DNA of 64,000 nucleotides from Schistosoma haematobium (taxonomy: Eukaryota; Platyhelminthes; Trematoda; Strigeidida; Schistosomatidae), in assembly GCF_000699445.3 (NCBI RefSeq), contig NC_067198.1, positions 36,927,523 through 36,991,522 of the forward strand. Direction: 5' to 3'. Below, in pieces: positions 40,605-53,600 of the stretch (position 1 is the stretch's first letter; every line of letters begins with the position of its first letter). The translations under genes and the position numbers were made by a program. The notes beneath the pieces were generated by a model. It had not been told where the DNA came from. It saw only the letters and a program-made list of their open reading frames with translations, and ran no database searches.

Positions 40605-43600
40605 TTTATTTATTTATTTATTTAAACACATGAATATTGGTACAAGAGAGCGCCAATATATATGCGCCACACAAAACAATGAGAATTCGAAGAGAAGTAG
40701 AAAAAAAAACTAAGGAGCGCAAAAGAAAAAGAGAACAATGACGAAGAGATTGGAGTAAGGTAGTGTGGTAGTAACGAGGGAACGAAAAGGTACAATCAGA
40801 AGAAATCTTTCAGGTAAGGGAGACACAACCACTTTTTATGAAGAATGTAAAAGAAGGTTACAGCAGGATCGCCACTGGCTTCTATTCTGAGCCATATCTG
40901 ATAACGTCTCTAGCCACTGTGTAGCACCATCTCTCAGACCCCAACCAGGGAGTCGTGAAGGACCAACACAAGCCAGTCCTTTGCAGCTTTCTTTCATGCC
41001 ACGACACCATGTCATGCACTGACCACCTCTCCGCTTCTTCCAACCAGTCCCAGAGTCGGCAAATAATGCACGACGTGGAATTCTCTGGGACGACATTCGT
41101 AGAACATGTCCAAGCCAACGAAGTCGGTGTTTCAAGATGGTGACACCAATTGAATTATCATCTCTGTGCTCGAACACACGATGCCGAACCTCTGCATTAC
41201 TAACATGGTGTTGACACTGAATGTCAGGAATCCTTCGGAGACAACGATGATCAAACACAGAGAGTCGTCTAACATCCTCAACTCGGAGAGGCCAGGTTTC
41301 ACAAGCATAGAGCAAAACTGCTCTCACCGACGCGTTGTAGATCCGGCCATTTACAGCCAGACCAACATCATGAAAGTGCCAAGGATGGCGCAGATTGACA
41401 TAAGCTGCTCTGACTTTTACAATACGTGCATTGATCTCATCACTCGTGCCCCCACCAGCACTTATGCAGCTAACTAGATACACGAACTTCTCGACTACTT
41501 CTATCTGCTCACCATCCAGGATGAGTACAGGATTAGAATCCTGCAAGTTTTGTAAAAGTACTTTGCACTTGGAAGGTGCAAAACACATACCATACCTACG
41601 GACACTGATTGTCAACTGATTAAGTGCGGACTGAATGCCTTGGGCATTATCGCACAGTAAGACAATATCGTCCGCATACTCAAGGTCAAGAAGTCTTTCT
41701 CCAGGCAACAGATCCACACCACCGTTACTTACATTCATCAGAGCTGTTTCCAGAATGTCATCGATGGCAAGGTTGAAGAGGAATGGTGAGATTGGGCAAC
41801 CCTGTCTAACCCCACTGCTTGAATGGAACAATTGAGAAAGGTGGTTGTGTGCCTCCACTCTGCCTGAGGTGTTTGTATATAGGGCTTTTAGGATGTTAAT
41901 AAACTTCTCAGGCACACCCTTCTTCAATAGACAATCCCAGAGAACAGTTCTGTCCAACGAATCGAAGGCAGCCCTGATGTCGAGAAACACTACGATTGTT
42001 GGCCTTTGATAAGTATGGCGGTGTTCTAACATTTGGCGGAGGGTGAAGATATGATCAATACATCCTCGACCAGAACGAAACCCAGCCTGCTCCTCGTGAG
42101 TCAATCTTTCTCGGGTTTTGAACAACCTACGAAGAATGACGGAAGCCAATAGCTTGGACGCAATCGGAAGTAGACTTATCCCCCGATAGTTGTTACAGGA
42201 ACGACGTGAACCCTTTTTAAAGATAGGGACAACTATCGACTTATTCTATGACGTTGGTACACTCTCTAGTTCCCAAACCTTTGTAAACAACGTCGTCAAT
42301 TCCTTAGTCAAAAAGTCACCACCATCATTAAAAAGAGCCGGAGGTAAGTCATCTGGGCCAGGTGATTTGTAACGCTTCAAGAGTTGGAGTTCCTTGCGGA
42401 CTTCCTCCTCATTTGGTGGATCAGTCGTCACCGGCCATGGAGGGCAGGACAGTCTGACCGATGTTGCCGGATCAGCAGGCCAGTTGAACTGCCCTTCGAA
42501 AAATTCTGCCCATCGTCCAAGACGTCGATGGAGGTTAGTGATTGGCATCCCGTCATCCTCGCAGATTGTTTCACTCACACCAGACTTCTTCCTGCCAGTG
42601 GCTCGGATGAGCTGGAAGAGCTTCCGGTAGTTACCAGATGCATCTGCTGCTTCCAGCTCATTAGCACGCTTCGACCACCAGGCTTCTTGGTCCTTACGCA
42701 AGCTTTGCCCAATTTCCTTACGTAACATCCTTCGTTTATGGTCAAACTCACGGTCAACCGGAGTAGACCGACGGGCTTCAATGAGTTGTAAGGAACCTGC
42801 AGAAACCCAGTGCTTACAAGCGGGACGTTTCGCAAACCCACAACTGACTGTACCCGCCATTTTCATGGCGTCATGCAATTGCAACCAATGCTTATCTATA
42901 CTTTTCAGTGGAGTGGTAGCTAGCCTAGAGGCTAGCTCGGTTCGATACTTACTTGCAACAGAAGTTGCAACCAGCTTGCTAACATCAATCTTTTGGTGGT
43001 GGTCACTTCGTTGGCCACTGAAAAGTAAGGCAAGATTGGCGCAGACCAAGGCATGGTCAGAGTCCAGATAGGTACTCCAAAAGGAGCTGCAGTCTTGTAC
43101 ACAACCACACCAGCGGTAGCTGATCGCGATGTGATCAATCTGAGTCCAGGCTTGGGATGCAGAGGGAGGACGACAGGTGGCACATAGGCGATGACTGTGC
43201 CGGAAGTTAGTGCTAGCCAGAAACAGGTTGTGGTCTGTGCACAGTTGCAGTAGACGGTCCCCGTTATCTGACCTGCGACCAACGAGTCTTCATCGGCCAC
43301 CTAAACGACTCTCTTCTGTGCCTAGACGCCCGACCTGAGCATTCAAGTCTCCGGCTAGTACTACAATTTCTGTCGAACGCACTTTCTGGAGAAGAACAGT
43401 TAACTGGTGGTAAAACTCATCCTTGATTGCATCCGGGCTGCAATCTGTCGGGGCATAGGCAGAGATGACGAAAAGACATCGTTTCTCACGCCGATTTCTT
43501 CTCACTTTGATGGAACTCTCTAATCTAACAGCACATAACCGACTGTTAATGGGGATCCAATCGACTAGTGCTGCCTCAGCTCTAGCGCTTAGTGCGACAC

Positions 43601-44528
43601 CAACGCCAGCAAGACCAGACGAAGATGCCACAGAGTCCCCGGATAAGCGCACGTAAAACAAGCTTTTCGAAGCGACAGATGGAGATCGAATTTGTAGTGC
43701 TTCGCCAGAGTCTTGAATACGGGTCTCGGATAGACAACAAACATCAATATTAAGACTTCCCAAAGACATAGCCAGCCCTATCTGTTGTCCGACCTGCATA
43801 AATGTGCGAACGTTGAAGGCAGCCAGTTTGAATGGTGCACGTGGTTTCAGAAAAACTGCTTCAGTTCTCGTATTCGGTGGTAACATACAATTTTCAACCG
43901 GACAGTGACTCGAGAACGTTTAGATACAGTCGAATTTCCACCAAAGACGAGCCGCTGTATAAGTATAAAAGAGGGTGAATAATGTGGAAAATAATAATAA
44001 TAATGACAATAATAGTAGTAATAATAATAATAGTATTAATAATGACAATAATAGTAATGATAATTATTTGAATTGATTGATTGTTTTTCGGAGCGAGAAA
44101 AGTAGTTGCCATAGTCATAGAGTTCATCGTTTGTGTGTGGGCTGTGATACTGCCCGGGTGCCCAAACCGAAGCAGGTGGTTATCTTAGGGGCCACTCCCC
44201 GAGCCTTTAACCTAAAGGTCTAACCCACAAGGCAGTGGAGCATCGTAAGGAGATGCAATCCAATGGTAGCCGGTGACCAACGATTGGTTCATACACCATT
44301 TGTTCCCTCAGGATACTGGAGCCCATGTGCACCATTGGTTTGTGATCCGGTTAAAGCTCCGGACATTCGCTTTTCGTCCTCTCATTTTCGTAGACAACAC
44401 CCCCGCCACGAGAAGGCAATGAGTAGGACTTCCCTGGCAGAGGCTGTATACGCGTGGCCGTGTGAGAGTATTTCGAGAGGGAGAGCGGACTCTCCCCACT
44501 CTCGGCCGTACCAGGGCATTCAGGGGGC
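40605..44528 (-). mobile_element. RTE-B non-LTR retrotransposon, full-length but mutated
   Basis: 3924 bp between perfect 12-base duplications. On the minus strand: 5' end GCCCCCTGAATGCCCTGG, a ~640-base leader, a broken endonuclease/RT frame (43886-40836), then a 3' untranslated region ending in AAATAAATAAATAAATAA. It is the full-length relative of the derivatives at 18.2, 23.0, 24.7 and 27 kb. It sits inside a plus-strand CR1 fragment. Confidence 0.9.
40836..43886 (-). pseudogene. RTE-B endonuclease/RT frame, broken
   Basis: Three collinear frames. 43886-43290 starts with ATG and carries the endonuclease N-terminus (FNVRTF, SETRIQD, GDLN in place of GDFN). After a frame change and a TGA near 43295, the frame 43049-42246 covers the endonuclease-RT linker and RT start (GPDDLPPALFNDGG). 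A TAG near 42246, probably replacing a Trp codon, separates it from 42149-40836, which holds [40 protein letters not shown] and LRWLGHVLR. The RT domain looks otherwise sound. This copy cannot make the whole protein, though its RNA might be mobilised in trans. Confidence 0.85.
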
Positions 44529-44540
44529 ACAGTACATACA
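44529..44540. repeat. Target-site duplication of RTE-B, right arm
   Basis: ACAGTACATACA, identical to 40593-40604. Confidence 0.85.
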
Positions 44541-45000
44541 ACCTTAGTGAGATCCAAACTTAGAAACTGAGTTCAGGCTGCAAGCTCCTTTATAAAGATG
44601 ACTCGAATACCAATGAAAAAAGGCAGAGAGCAGCTACTCGTGCAGTTCCAGGACTCCCGAGTTTGTTATACAAGGAGTGGCTTGCGAAGTTAGACCTCTA
44701 TTCTATGCCCTACCACAGACTAAGAAGCGATTCAGTTTTGATATATGAAATTTTAAGAAGTGATCTTGGACCTGAAATATCCTTTTTTTCTTCATTACAA
44801 ATCGGAACAACTGAGAGAATATAGCAACCAAATACGAACAAAGTACCCATGATGTATAAGTTTTCACACCGAGTGTTCAAATACTGGGACCATTACCCGA
44901 ATAAGTGGTGTCCGCCCGTACAAGTGACTCACTCAAGAAAAGACTAGATACTTTCAGAAGTTTGCCAGAAAAGGGCTAACATAGACCGTATGTCTTCTGT
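44541..45000 (+). mobile_element. CR1-type fragment, right part
   Basis: Encodes the C-terminal CR1 segment: QRAATRAVPGLPSLLYKEW, then LDLYSMPYHRLRSD and LIYEILRSDLGP, followed by stops. With 40230-40604 it makes one CR1 fragment interrupted by RTE-B. Some sequence between the palm and this part seems missing or diverged. Confidence 0.72.
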
Positions 45001-46000
45001 CCTCAAAATACGAATCTGATCTGAGTTCATACCATCAAGCGCTATATTTGAATGTTGCGTTACTGAGTATTAGTGCATTTTCTTAACAAGGTATTTCTGC
45101 CTGGCTTTTCATAAGATCAAGTCACAGCGTGTTACCTAATACCAAAACTTGTTGACCTCCAGTTTGGCTGATTGATTCAGATTTTTCTTATGCTACACTT
45201 TATTTGATATTAGGAGGAATCAACGAAATTATAATCCTATATGATTGCATTCGTCGTACAGTTGATGTTTTGCCTAATTTATAAGGGATAAACATGTAAT
45301 ATCATCTGTATCGCTTTAGTTATCAAGGTACACATGTTACGAAATTTCCCCATGAGACTGCGGATTTTCCAGCCTATAGTCAGTAATAAAGATCGTGAGC
45401 TGGTTAACCTGTCCTAATTCATGCAGTATTTTTTCGTAAATATTCCGTTTCTTCCTGAGAGCGTACACCGTTTTCCAGGTCGTTCCAATTGTTTACCACT
45501 AGTCAGGAGGAGCGGGAACCCAAATTGAGTTTATTCAGTCGTGGTCTTTGGGTTCTTATATGACGGTTCCGGATATAGCAAATCTTGAAGAATACAACAT
45601 AGTAAAACGTGTTAGTACCAGAGTGTTTTGCTACAGATCTCGTGTCAGTGGTATTTCATCAGTAGTGTTGCTTTAGCTTTTACTAAGGCAGTGCTTTATT
45701 AGTGCACTTTTCGTGGAGTTTAAACATAGGCTCTAACTTTTAACCATTTAGCTAGTTTTTAAAGACTCGTTTGAAGCTCTAGCCTAGAAGTATTACTACC
45801 TGACACCTTCAAAGCGTTTACGAATCCTGAACATATGAGTAATGGTGATCTGAATTGCATCGCGATCCGTTAATGTAAGGCAGTTATAGTAGGGAACCAA
45901 AGGTCATACTTAACAGTTGACCATCTTTTACAGGTTTTTATTCATTGCGTCCGGTTCATACCGTGAGGAGCAGTTAATTTGAGCATAAACATGACCTCAA
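45001..46000. other. Unassigned stretch
   Basis: No frame, repeat or splice pair recognised. Confidence 0.4.
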
Positions 46001-46330
46001 AAGACATTTCCCTTTAATATAGGGAAATTTTGAAGGTTCTTCCTACCACTGGATTGTGAAAAAATTACCCCAAAGAGCCTATATAGATACATAATAGTGC
46101 AGCAGATAACTTAAAGAAACACCACTTGACTAAAGAACTATTGCTCATTAAGAAAGTTATCCTACAGCTACTTTGACTTCTGAGACCTGGAAAGTCTACG
46201 GATCCAGATGACTCATAATCCTGAATGTACCGTTGGGTTAACTGAACCTCATTACCCCATTTGTAGAAGTTGTGGCTTGTAACGTTACAAAGCCAGTTAG
46301 AGCACCGGAGAGACGAAGCTTCCATCATGA
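46001..46330 (+). mobile_element. CR1-type RT start fragment
   Basis: Broken plus-strand frame with HHLTKELLLIKKV and LRPGKSTDPDDS, the usual opening of a CR1/Jockey RT. A separate copy from 40230-45000 because it carries an earlier part of the protein downstream. Confidence 0.55.
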
Positions 46331-47275
46331 ATTCGGTCTGTAAAGCATGGCAGAGTTACTTCGTAGGTCAACAATCGTAGTGTTTCTTGACACTAAGGTA
46401 GCCTTTGATTTGTTTTCTAGGATTGTCTATTGAAGAAGGATATACCTGAGGACTTTATTAACATCCTAAGAGTCCTATATACAAATACCTCAGGCAGAGT
46501 GAGGGCATTGTCTTACTGTGCGATGATACCCAAGCCATGCAATCCGCACTTAATGAGTTGGTAATCAATATAGGTAGGTATGGTATGTGCTTTGCACCTT
46601 CCAAGTGCAAAGTACTTTTACAAAACTTGCAGGATTCTAATCCTGTACTCATCCTGGATGGTGAGCAGATAGAAGTAGTCGAGAAGTTCGTGTATCTAGT
46701 TAGCTGCATAAGTGCTGGTGGGGGCACGAGTGATGAGATCAATGCACGTATTGTAAAAGTCAGAGCAGCTTATGTCAATCTGCGCCATCCTTGGCACTTT
46801 CATGATGTTGGTCTGGCTGTAAATGGCCGGATCTACAACGCGTCGGTGAGAGCAGTTTTGCTCTATGCTTGTGAAACCTGGCCTCTCCGAGTTGAGGATG
46901 TTAGACGACTCTCTGTGTTTGATCATCGTTGTCTCCGAAGGATTCCTGACATCCAGTAACCACACCATGTTAGAAACCCAGAGATTCAACATTTTGTGTC
47001 CGGTCAACTAGTGTCACTATCTTGAGACATCGACCTCGGTGGCTTGGACATGTTCTACGAACGTCGTACCAGGGAATTTCACGTCTTGCATTATTTGGGA
47101 CTGGTTGGAAAAAGTGTAGAGGTGGTTGGTGTATGATATGATGTCGTGGTATTAAAGAAAGCTGTATATGACTGGCTTCTGTTGGTTCTTCACAACTCCC
47201 TGGTTGGCGTCTTAAAGATGGTGCAGCACAGTGGCTTGAGACGTTATCAGGCATGACTCAAAATAAAAGCCAGTA
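46331..47275 (+). mobile_element. RTE-B fragment (RT and C-terminus), decayed
   Basis: Contains VVFLDTKVAFD (near 46380), a deletion of about 200 bases at 46498-46512 that removes the YADD region, an open stretch (46537-46959) and a decayed C-terminal part with LRWLGHVLR (about 47025-47060). The open stretch is identical over 362 bases to the inverted RTE-B copy, while the flanks are diverged. Confidence 0.85.
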
Positions 47276-47546
47276 GCGATCCTGCTCTAACTCTGCTATT
47301 TTTACCTATTACTAAACGTCCTGAAACTTCAAATCCATTTGCTTTCTTATCAAATCATAAAAAAATACTATTGATCGTTATATTTTAAACAAAGCACTGT
47401 TATGGGAGTCTTCACTTAGTGGAAAATCTTTCAACGTAATTAATATTACAAGGTTTTTCAATATTTCTCATCAGTTCCTTTCGTATTGTATGTCGCTTGT
47501 TATTTTCAGCTCGTTATGTACTATCGTTATTTGCAAAATAATTTAA
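47276..47546 (+). promoter_or_regulatory. Putative 5' flank of gene 2
   Basis: AT-rich sequence between the RTE-B fragment and the gene 2 start codon. No clear TATA or initiator call can be made. Confidence 0.3.
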
Positions 47547-47621
47547 ATGGATGGAACTAAAACCATTAGGCGAAGAACGCATGACTATGAATTCAACGAA
47601 AATAGTCAGTTCAAACGAAAA
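47547..47621 (+). CDS. Gene 2 exon 1
   Basis: 75 bases, 25 codons, ending CGA-AAA before GTGAGT. The in-frame TAA immediately before the ATG fixes the start if this is the first coding exon. Confidence 0.6.
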
Positions 47622-50600
47622 GTGAGTGTTTTTTACAGAAGAATACTTTTCCACTCTTTCTATTTACGTGGATATTTTTTGCTCCTTAAATGTAGTAAAT
47701 TGAGTGACTCATTCACTAGCTACACATTTGTCTATCCAATTCCCAGTCTTTTTCAGTACGGAGACTGGTAATACCACTCTACTTATCGAAGTACTGTAGG
47801 AAAAAGGCAAACGAGCCAAGATGTGTTATTTGCCTATGAGGTCATTAACTATTAAACTGAGTCATTTCATTAGATGTAAACTGTCTGCTTGTAGGTCCGC
47901 CCAATAACTGTGACCACTGTCTAGAGATATTATGTGTTTTTGGTGAGAGCCAGTTACAATAGAACTTATGGATTCACTCTTTATCTTCCTCTAGATCTTG
48001 AGTTCAATCGTTTCTTTATATACAACTTTTTATCGGGATTCCAAAGACCATATTCTCAGTGCCTGATCCTTTAACTATCATTGTTACTGCCATTGTCTTG
48101 ACTCCTTTATTATTCAGCTTGTTAATTTTGTATCATCATAATAATGTGCTAAAACAACTTGAACTAACGCACACTTGTACCAGGCTCTAATTCGATCACT
48201 ACCAACTAGCTGAAAGTGGGATTCAAACTTTCGACCAAGTTGTCAGTAACTAAATGTTTTAATCACCAAGTCACTGCTTCAAGTTAGGCTCAGAAACGCA
48301 TCTTAAAAATCTTTGTGGTTAGTTGTTGTGATTTTCTACCGCCATTTACTAGAAACTAAAGTTGAACTGTGCTGTACTCATCTTCACTACTGGTTGAACA
48401 TATGTAATTAAAGTAAAGCCGCTCATTCGTTTTCTTTTCTGATTTTTGCTTGACAGCTGCTCACACAATGTTGTACTTTACGCATCCATCATTTACGATT
48501 AAACATTTTTGAGGCTTTTTTCATTTTTTAAAATTACCGATCGACTCAAGATGATATGGCTCAAAATTGTTTGTATCGGTGAAAATAAATTTACTTTACA
48601 TTTTCCCAAAGATTCCACAAATTTTATTGTTCAGTACTTTTGTCTCTTGTTTTTTAATCCTTCATTTTTCTTCTGCTAACTGCTGTTGATGTTGTTGCTT
48701 TCTTGTCTTTGTTCTCTTTTTTCGTGTTCATGCTATATGAAATTGCGGATTAGTAAGAGGTTTCATCAGATTCTACGTTACTTTTGTTAGCTTTCCTATT
48801 CGTTCTACTTTTTTAACACCAAACTTTCACTCCAACTGATTTTTTTGTTACTGTCATTTGTCATCAGTCAGTCATATCATTTGCCATATTAGTAGTTGAT
48901 CCAGTTGTAAATGTTTTCTCAGGATAAATCTTTTTAAATACAATATTTATCCTACCACTTAAGGTATCAAAGTATTTTTGTAAGTAACTTAGTGTAGTGT
49001 AACGATTAAGGCTCATATTTTACTTCGAATGACCGTCTTTTTTGACTTCTATTACATCTCAAATAAATGTAGATTTTTACTTATTTCAGTAGAGTATCAA
49101 GTGATTTCGGCAACGTTCAAACATACTGAGCTAAAACTACTCATCCAAATTCTCATCACAGCTTAGAGAGTAAATGGATATAGTGACAGTAAGGAATACT
49201 GTAGTATAGCAATTAGCTCTACCATCAGACTGCCTAAACTGAATTAAGGGAAGTAGGACTCGAACTTTTAGTCTAGTTGTGTAAAATCGAATTCATTGAC
49301 CAATTATAGGAAGCTGTAACTCAGACTCTTTACATGTCACCAATAAGTCATAGGCTTGGCACCCTTCTCATCTAACAAGTTTTATCGTCAAATCATGTAT
49401 AATAATATAAATATTCCGGAAATAATTATGGAACTCATACCAGTTTACAGGCATTATCAGTTTGACATAGGTAGTAATATTACATGCAGAAGACATATAA
49501 GATATTAGATTGTTTGAAAGGTTCTAGTTCGAAAATTATTTAGGTAGTACATTTTTTTCACATATATTACAGCAATAAAAGGCGCCAGCCGGAAACCACT
49601 GACTATTTTTAAGTAGACATCCTGTCTATATATGAAGGTATCTTTAAGGTCACTTCCAGTGCCATAACGGACTGAGTGTAATTATCTACAGCTAGAGAAA
49701 ATAAAATGAAAACAGAATGTATGGGATTAAAAAGCGATAATTACTACAGTATGTCGGCCAGCCAGTTAGGTCCGCCATAATACGCGTATCACGTTATTTT
49801 ATGATATGCTGTTCCGGTTAGATATCATTCAAATTAGTTAAGGTTAAAACGGACGGTGTTAGTGTAAGGTGTCATCAGGTAGAGAAATTCAACTAGTTTC
49901 TATAATCTCACTTGTGGAATGGGATATACTTATAGGTGTAAGAACATTTAAAGCATTTCTGGAGGAGGAGTAAGCGTTGATGCAGCAAACAAGAGATGGG
50001 AGCGATTTGATTTATATGAATAATCCATTAAAGTCATATCCTCCTTATTCTTTGAGATATATCCTGATGTTTAATTATTTGCTTATTATTCTCGTCATAA
50101 CTTAGCGAAAACGAGAAACTGAAACAGATAATACAAACTCAGTGGAAATTTTAGGTGAATCTCATGTAATATTCACATCAAAAAATACTGGAAATAATCA
50201 TTATTGGAGTCAAGATACTTCAAGACATAATACAAAATGTTTTGTAAGTTTTGTAATGATATATCGTTCTCAAAATACAGTTTCGCAGTTAATATTTATT
50301 CTTTTGAAACACTTATTTCCAACGAGATTACTGGTATTTTACATTCGTCCACCACTTAGCCACCGATTTGTTTTTTATTTTGTGATGGATAACGTTACAT
50401 TAAACCTGAAAAATATCTTTCATTTTTTAAAATAATTTGCTATTTGATCCTTTCACCAACAACACTACAGATAAAGATTAAAGTTATACCTCGGACTGGA
50501 TACCATGCTATATCTTATAAGTGATTAACGCTTTCGATTTGTACATATATATCATATATTGGTAAATCCAAGAGCTAATAACTTAATTGTTATTTGCTAG

Positions 50601-53600
50601 CGATTACTGAGTCTATTGTCCGAAACGTGAACTGTTGTGTGCTTAAGTATAGCCTTATTTAGTGGTAATTTATTAAAATACTCATTAAATTAACCAGATG
50701 GTACTAGAATTCATTCAATTGTGTTCATTTGCAACATAACTAGGAGAGAAATCATGTACGAAAACATGATGTATGATGGAAAAATTGAAAGGAAAGCATA
50801 ATGCTACAGAAGTAAAGAAAGGTGGATAGTAAAAGTAGTTTTATATTTAAATTCTCCGTCTCCGACTTTCTAATATGACGTGGATTCTATCCTAAGTCAA
50901 CAGCTCTTCATGAATTCCTCAATAATTGATTTTATTCCTTAATTTAAATATTCTTCCTCATTACATCTATCCCGTCTAATATCAGTCGTTTAAGTGTACA
51001 GGTATCCTATTCAGTCGTAGCTCACAATCTCGTCTACTAGTTTATCTGAACTTCTCCCTGGTGTGTTCGCGGCAAGTCACTACTAAGGAGTCTTATACAA
51101 GGACGAAACGACTGTTCGATGCCCCCTGGTTTTCAGTAGAACCCTGACTAGGATTAATCTGTGAGAAATACGACTTGCAAATCAAATTAATCTCCATGAC
51201 ACCTCTTTAACTAATTATTGTTATGCTTTTGCGTTTAATATTTGAATAGCTTCCCATCTTTTTGTCTAGTTGTGCTTAATATAAAGAAAAAAACGTACTA
51301 ATCCACCTTCGTTAATATTTTTTTAAACGGTGGTCAAATCAAAGGTAAGCAACAAAAAATAAAATGTAACTGAAATTAAGTCATTTTTAAGTATTGATTT
51401 GTCCATTGTTGAATATCGTTTTCATTATTTCGTTTCTTAAACAAACCAAACAATGACTTAGTAGTTATTTCCATTGAATTTCGACCATTACGGCCAGCAG
51501 GTCCTAATTCTTTCTCGACTTACTTCACTTTGGGTTACTGGGTAGTCCCGGTAACCGTCTTCTCTCTCTATCTCTATCTCTTACACACAAAAGTTCGACT
51601 CAAAGCTTAACACATTAATCTGTATGAACCATGAATAATTCTACCATGTATACACACATTATCCATGTTTTCAAAACTCAGTAAGATTATTGCACAGAAT
51701 TGATAATGATTGGAATTGTTATTATTTGATTTCAAGTTATTTTTATCAGCATTAAAGTTCTCCTCCTTTTTTGCACATAGTTTCCAAATGGAACTTATGG
51801 TGAATCAAGACTTGTTGAGAATATACAAAATAATAATAATAACAATAGCAGTGGAAGACGTTTTTTGTCTAGTCCACAAAATGGACACAGCAAAGAAAAG
51901 CTTCCTAATTGCACTATTGGACGTACAACAGCTGCTGAAATCCATTCTTCACTACCGCCACTGCCTCCTAGCTTGAGGGAATCGGTTAGTTTTCTTTTTG
52001 AATTATTTTTTTAATGCTTGGTTTTGTTTCTCTTTTTGTGACTACGACAATCTATGATTCTTTATATGAGCATACTCTTCCGATGTGTTTTTTACCATCA
52101 AATAATTCCAAATTGTCTCTCGTTTGAAATGATATGGAATGCAGTTCTTCATTTGTATTACGCATATCAAAATTCTTTGGTTTCTTAATGTACTTTGAAA
52201 GCAAATAAAATTAAATTGTGTTGGGTAAATACTACACAAACCAATGAGTTATGTGTCAGCTTTTTAGTAACAGAGATTTGATATTATTGTTTATAAAGGT
52301 CTCTACCATTAGTTTTAAAATCTTATGAATTCAGGTAAATACTCTTTCAAATCTTTCCAACTCTAGAATATCAGGATAGGATTGTCAAGGCTATATCGCA
52401 TGATTGCTCTCGAATAATTAATGAATGTTAATTAAATTACTAATATGGTTAACTGAACCAACTACAGCATAAAGCTATCTAGCTATCATCTGTTGACTTA
52501 GATAGGAAATGGACTGGGTAATCATTAATTAAATGTTTATTAAATTAGAAAGTGAATGCGCGCAAATTTTAAGTTGTAATCAGTTTTATGTTCAAGGTTT
52601 CTAATTCCCTGTTCATTTTGTCTTTAACACTTACCAGTCAAACTCTACCTGCCTACAATGTAATCTAATACATATACCAAATGCAGACTGGTGTACTACT
52701 ATAATTCGATATTATCTAGCTGTACAATCGAAAATCTATGAGACAGTGTTTGAATCTACGATCCAGTGATAAAGGTGAATGAATCCATTTACTGCTAAGC
52801 TAACGTAACTATTTTTCTACAGGTCTTAAACAAATAGTCATTCGACACAACTAAGAATTCTCTCTCTATTTTAACACTTCTAATCATTTCACTTGGACAT
52901 TCCTAAATTATTACATAGTTAACAATAACACCAACCTTATTCATCAAGAGTACCTCTTAGTTTATATCTCATATTTTGACACCAATATATGCAAAACTCA
53001 ACAATTTTTCTATAAATTTATTTAGTTATTTACTATTTAAGTTTTGTTACTTTTCAATCATGGTCACCACCTTACCTTATATATATATATTGTCTGTTAC
53101 ATGATAACATATATTTATATGTAAGCCACACAAATCGCCATAGAATTAGATATTATGCTGGTTGACATTGATTTGTAGTTGTTCTTTTTAGTTACTATCA
53201 GCACTGGTCATGAATTAACGCTTTATGACTAATACTATTACTACTATCATTATTATCTTTGGTAGTATTAATGGCGTTACTGATAATATTGTTTCTATTC
53301 ACCAAGCAAAAGGCTCTTATTTCTCTCATTTTCTCACAGCATGCCGCATCAATCGATTATATATATAACTATTTATTTATGTATCCTCTCTATAAAATTA
53401 ATTATAATCTATGTCAGAGTTAAAACAGAGTAAAGGGTGTAGTCATCTACAACTATTGCCAATGGATATATTCACATTTGTATTTGTTGATCGTTCTCAT
53501 TTATTCTTCAAGCAAACAAACATTGTCTATTTCCGCCTTCCTTCTTTCGGACAGATAAATTTATTATTTATACTGATCAATGCTGAATTACTTAAATTCC

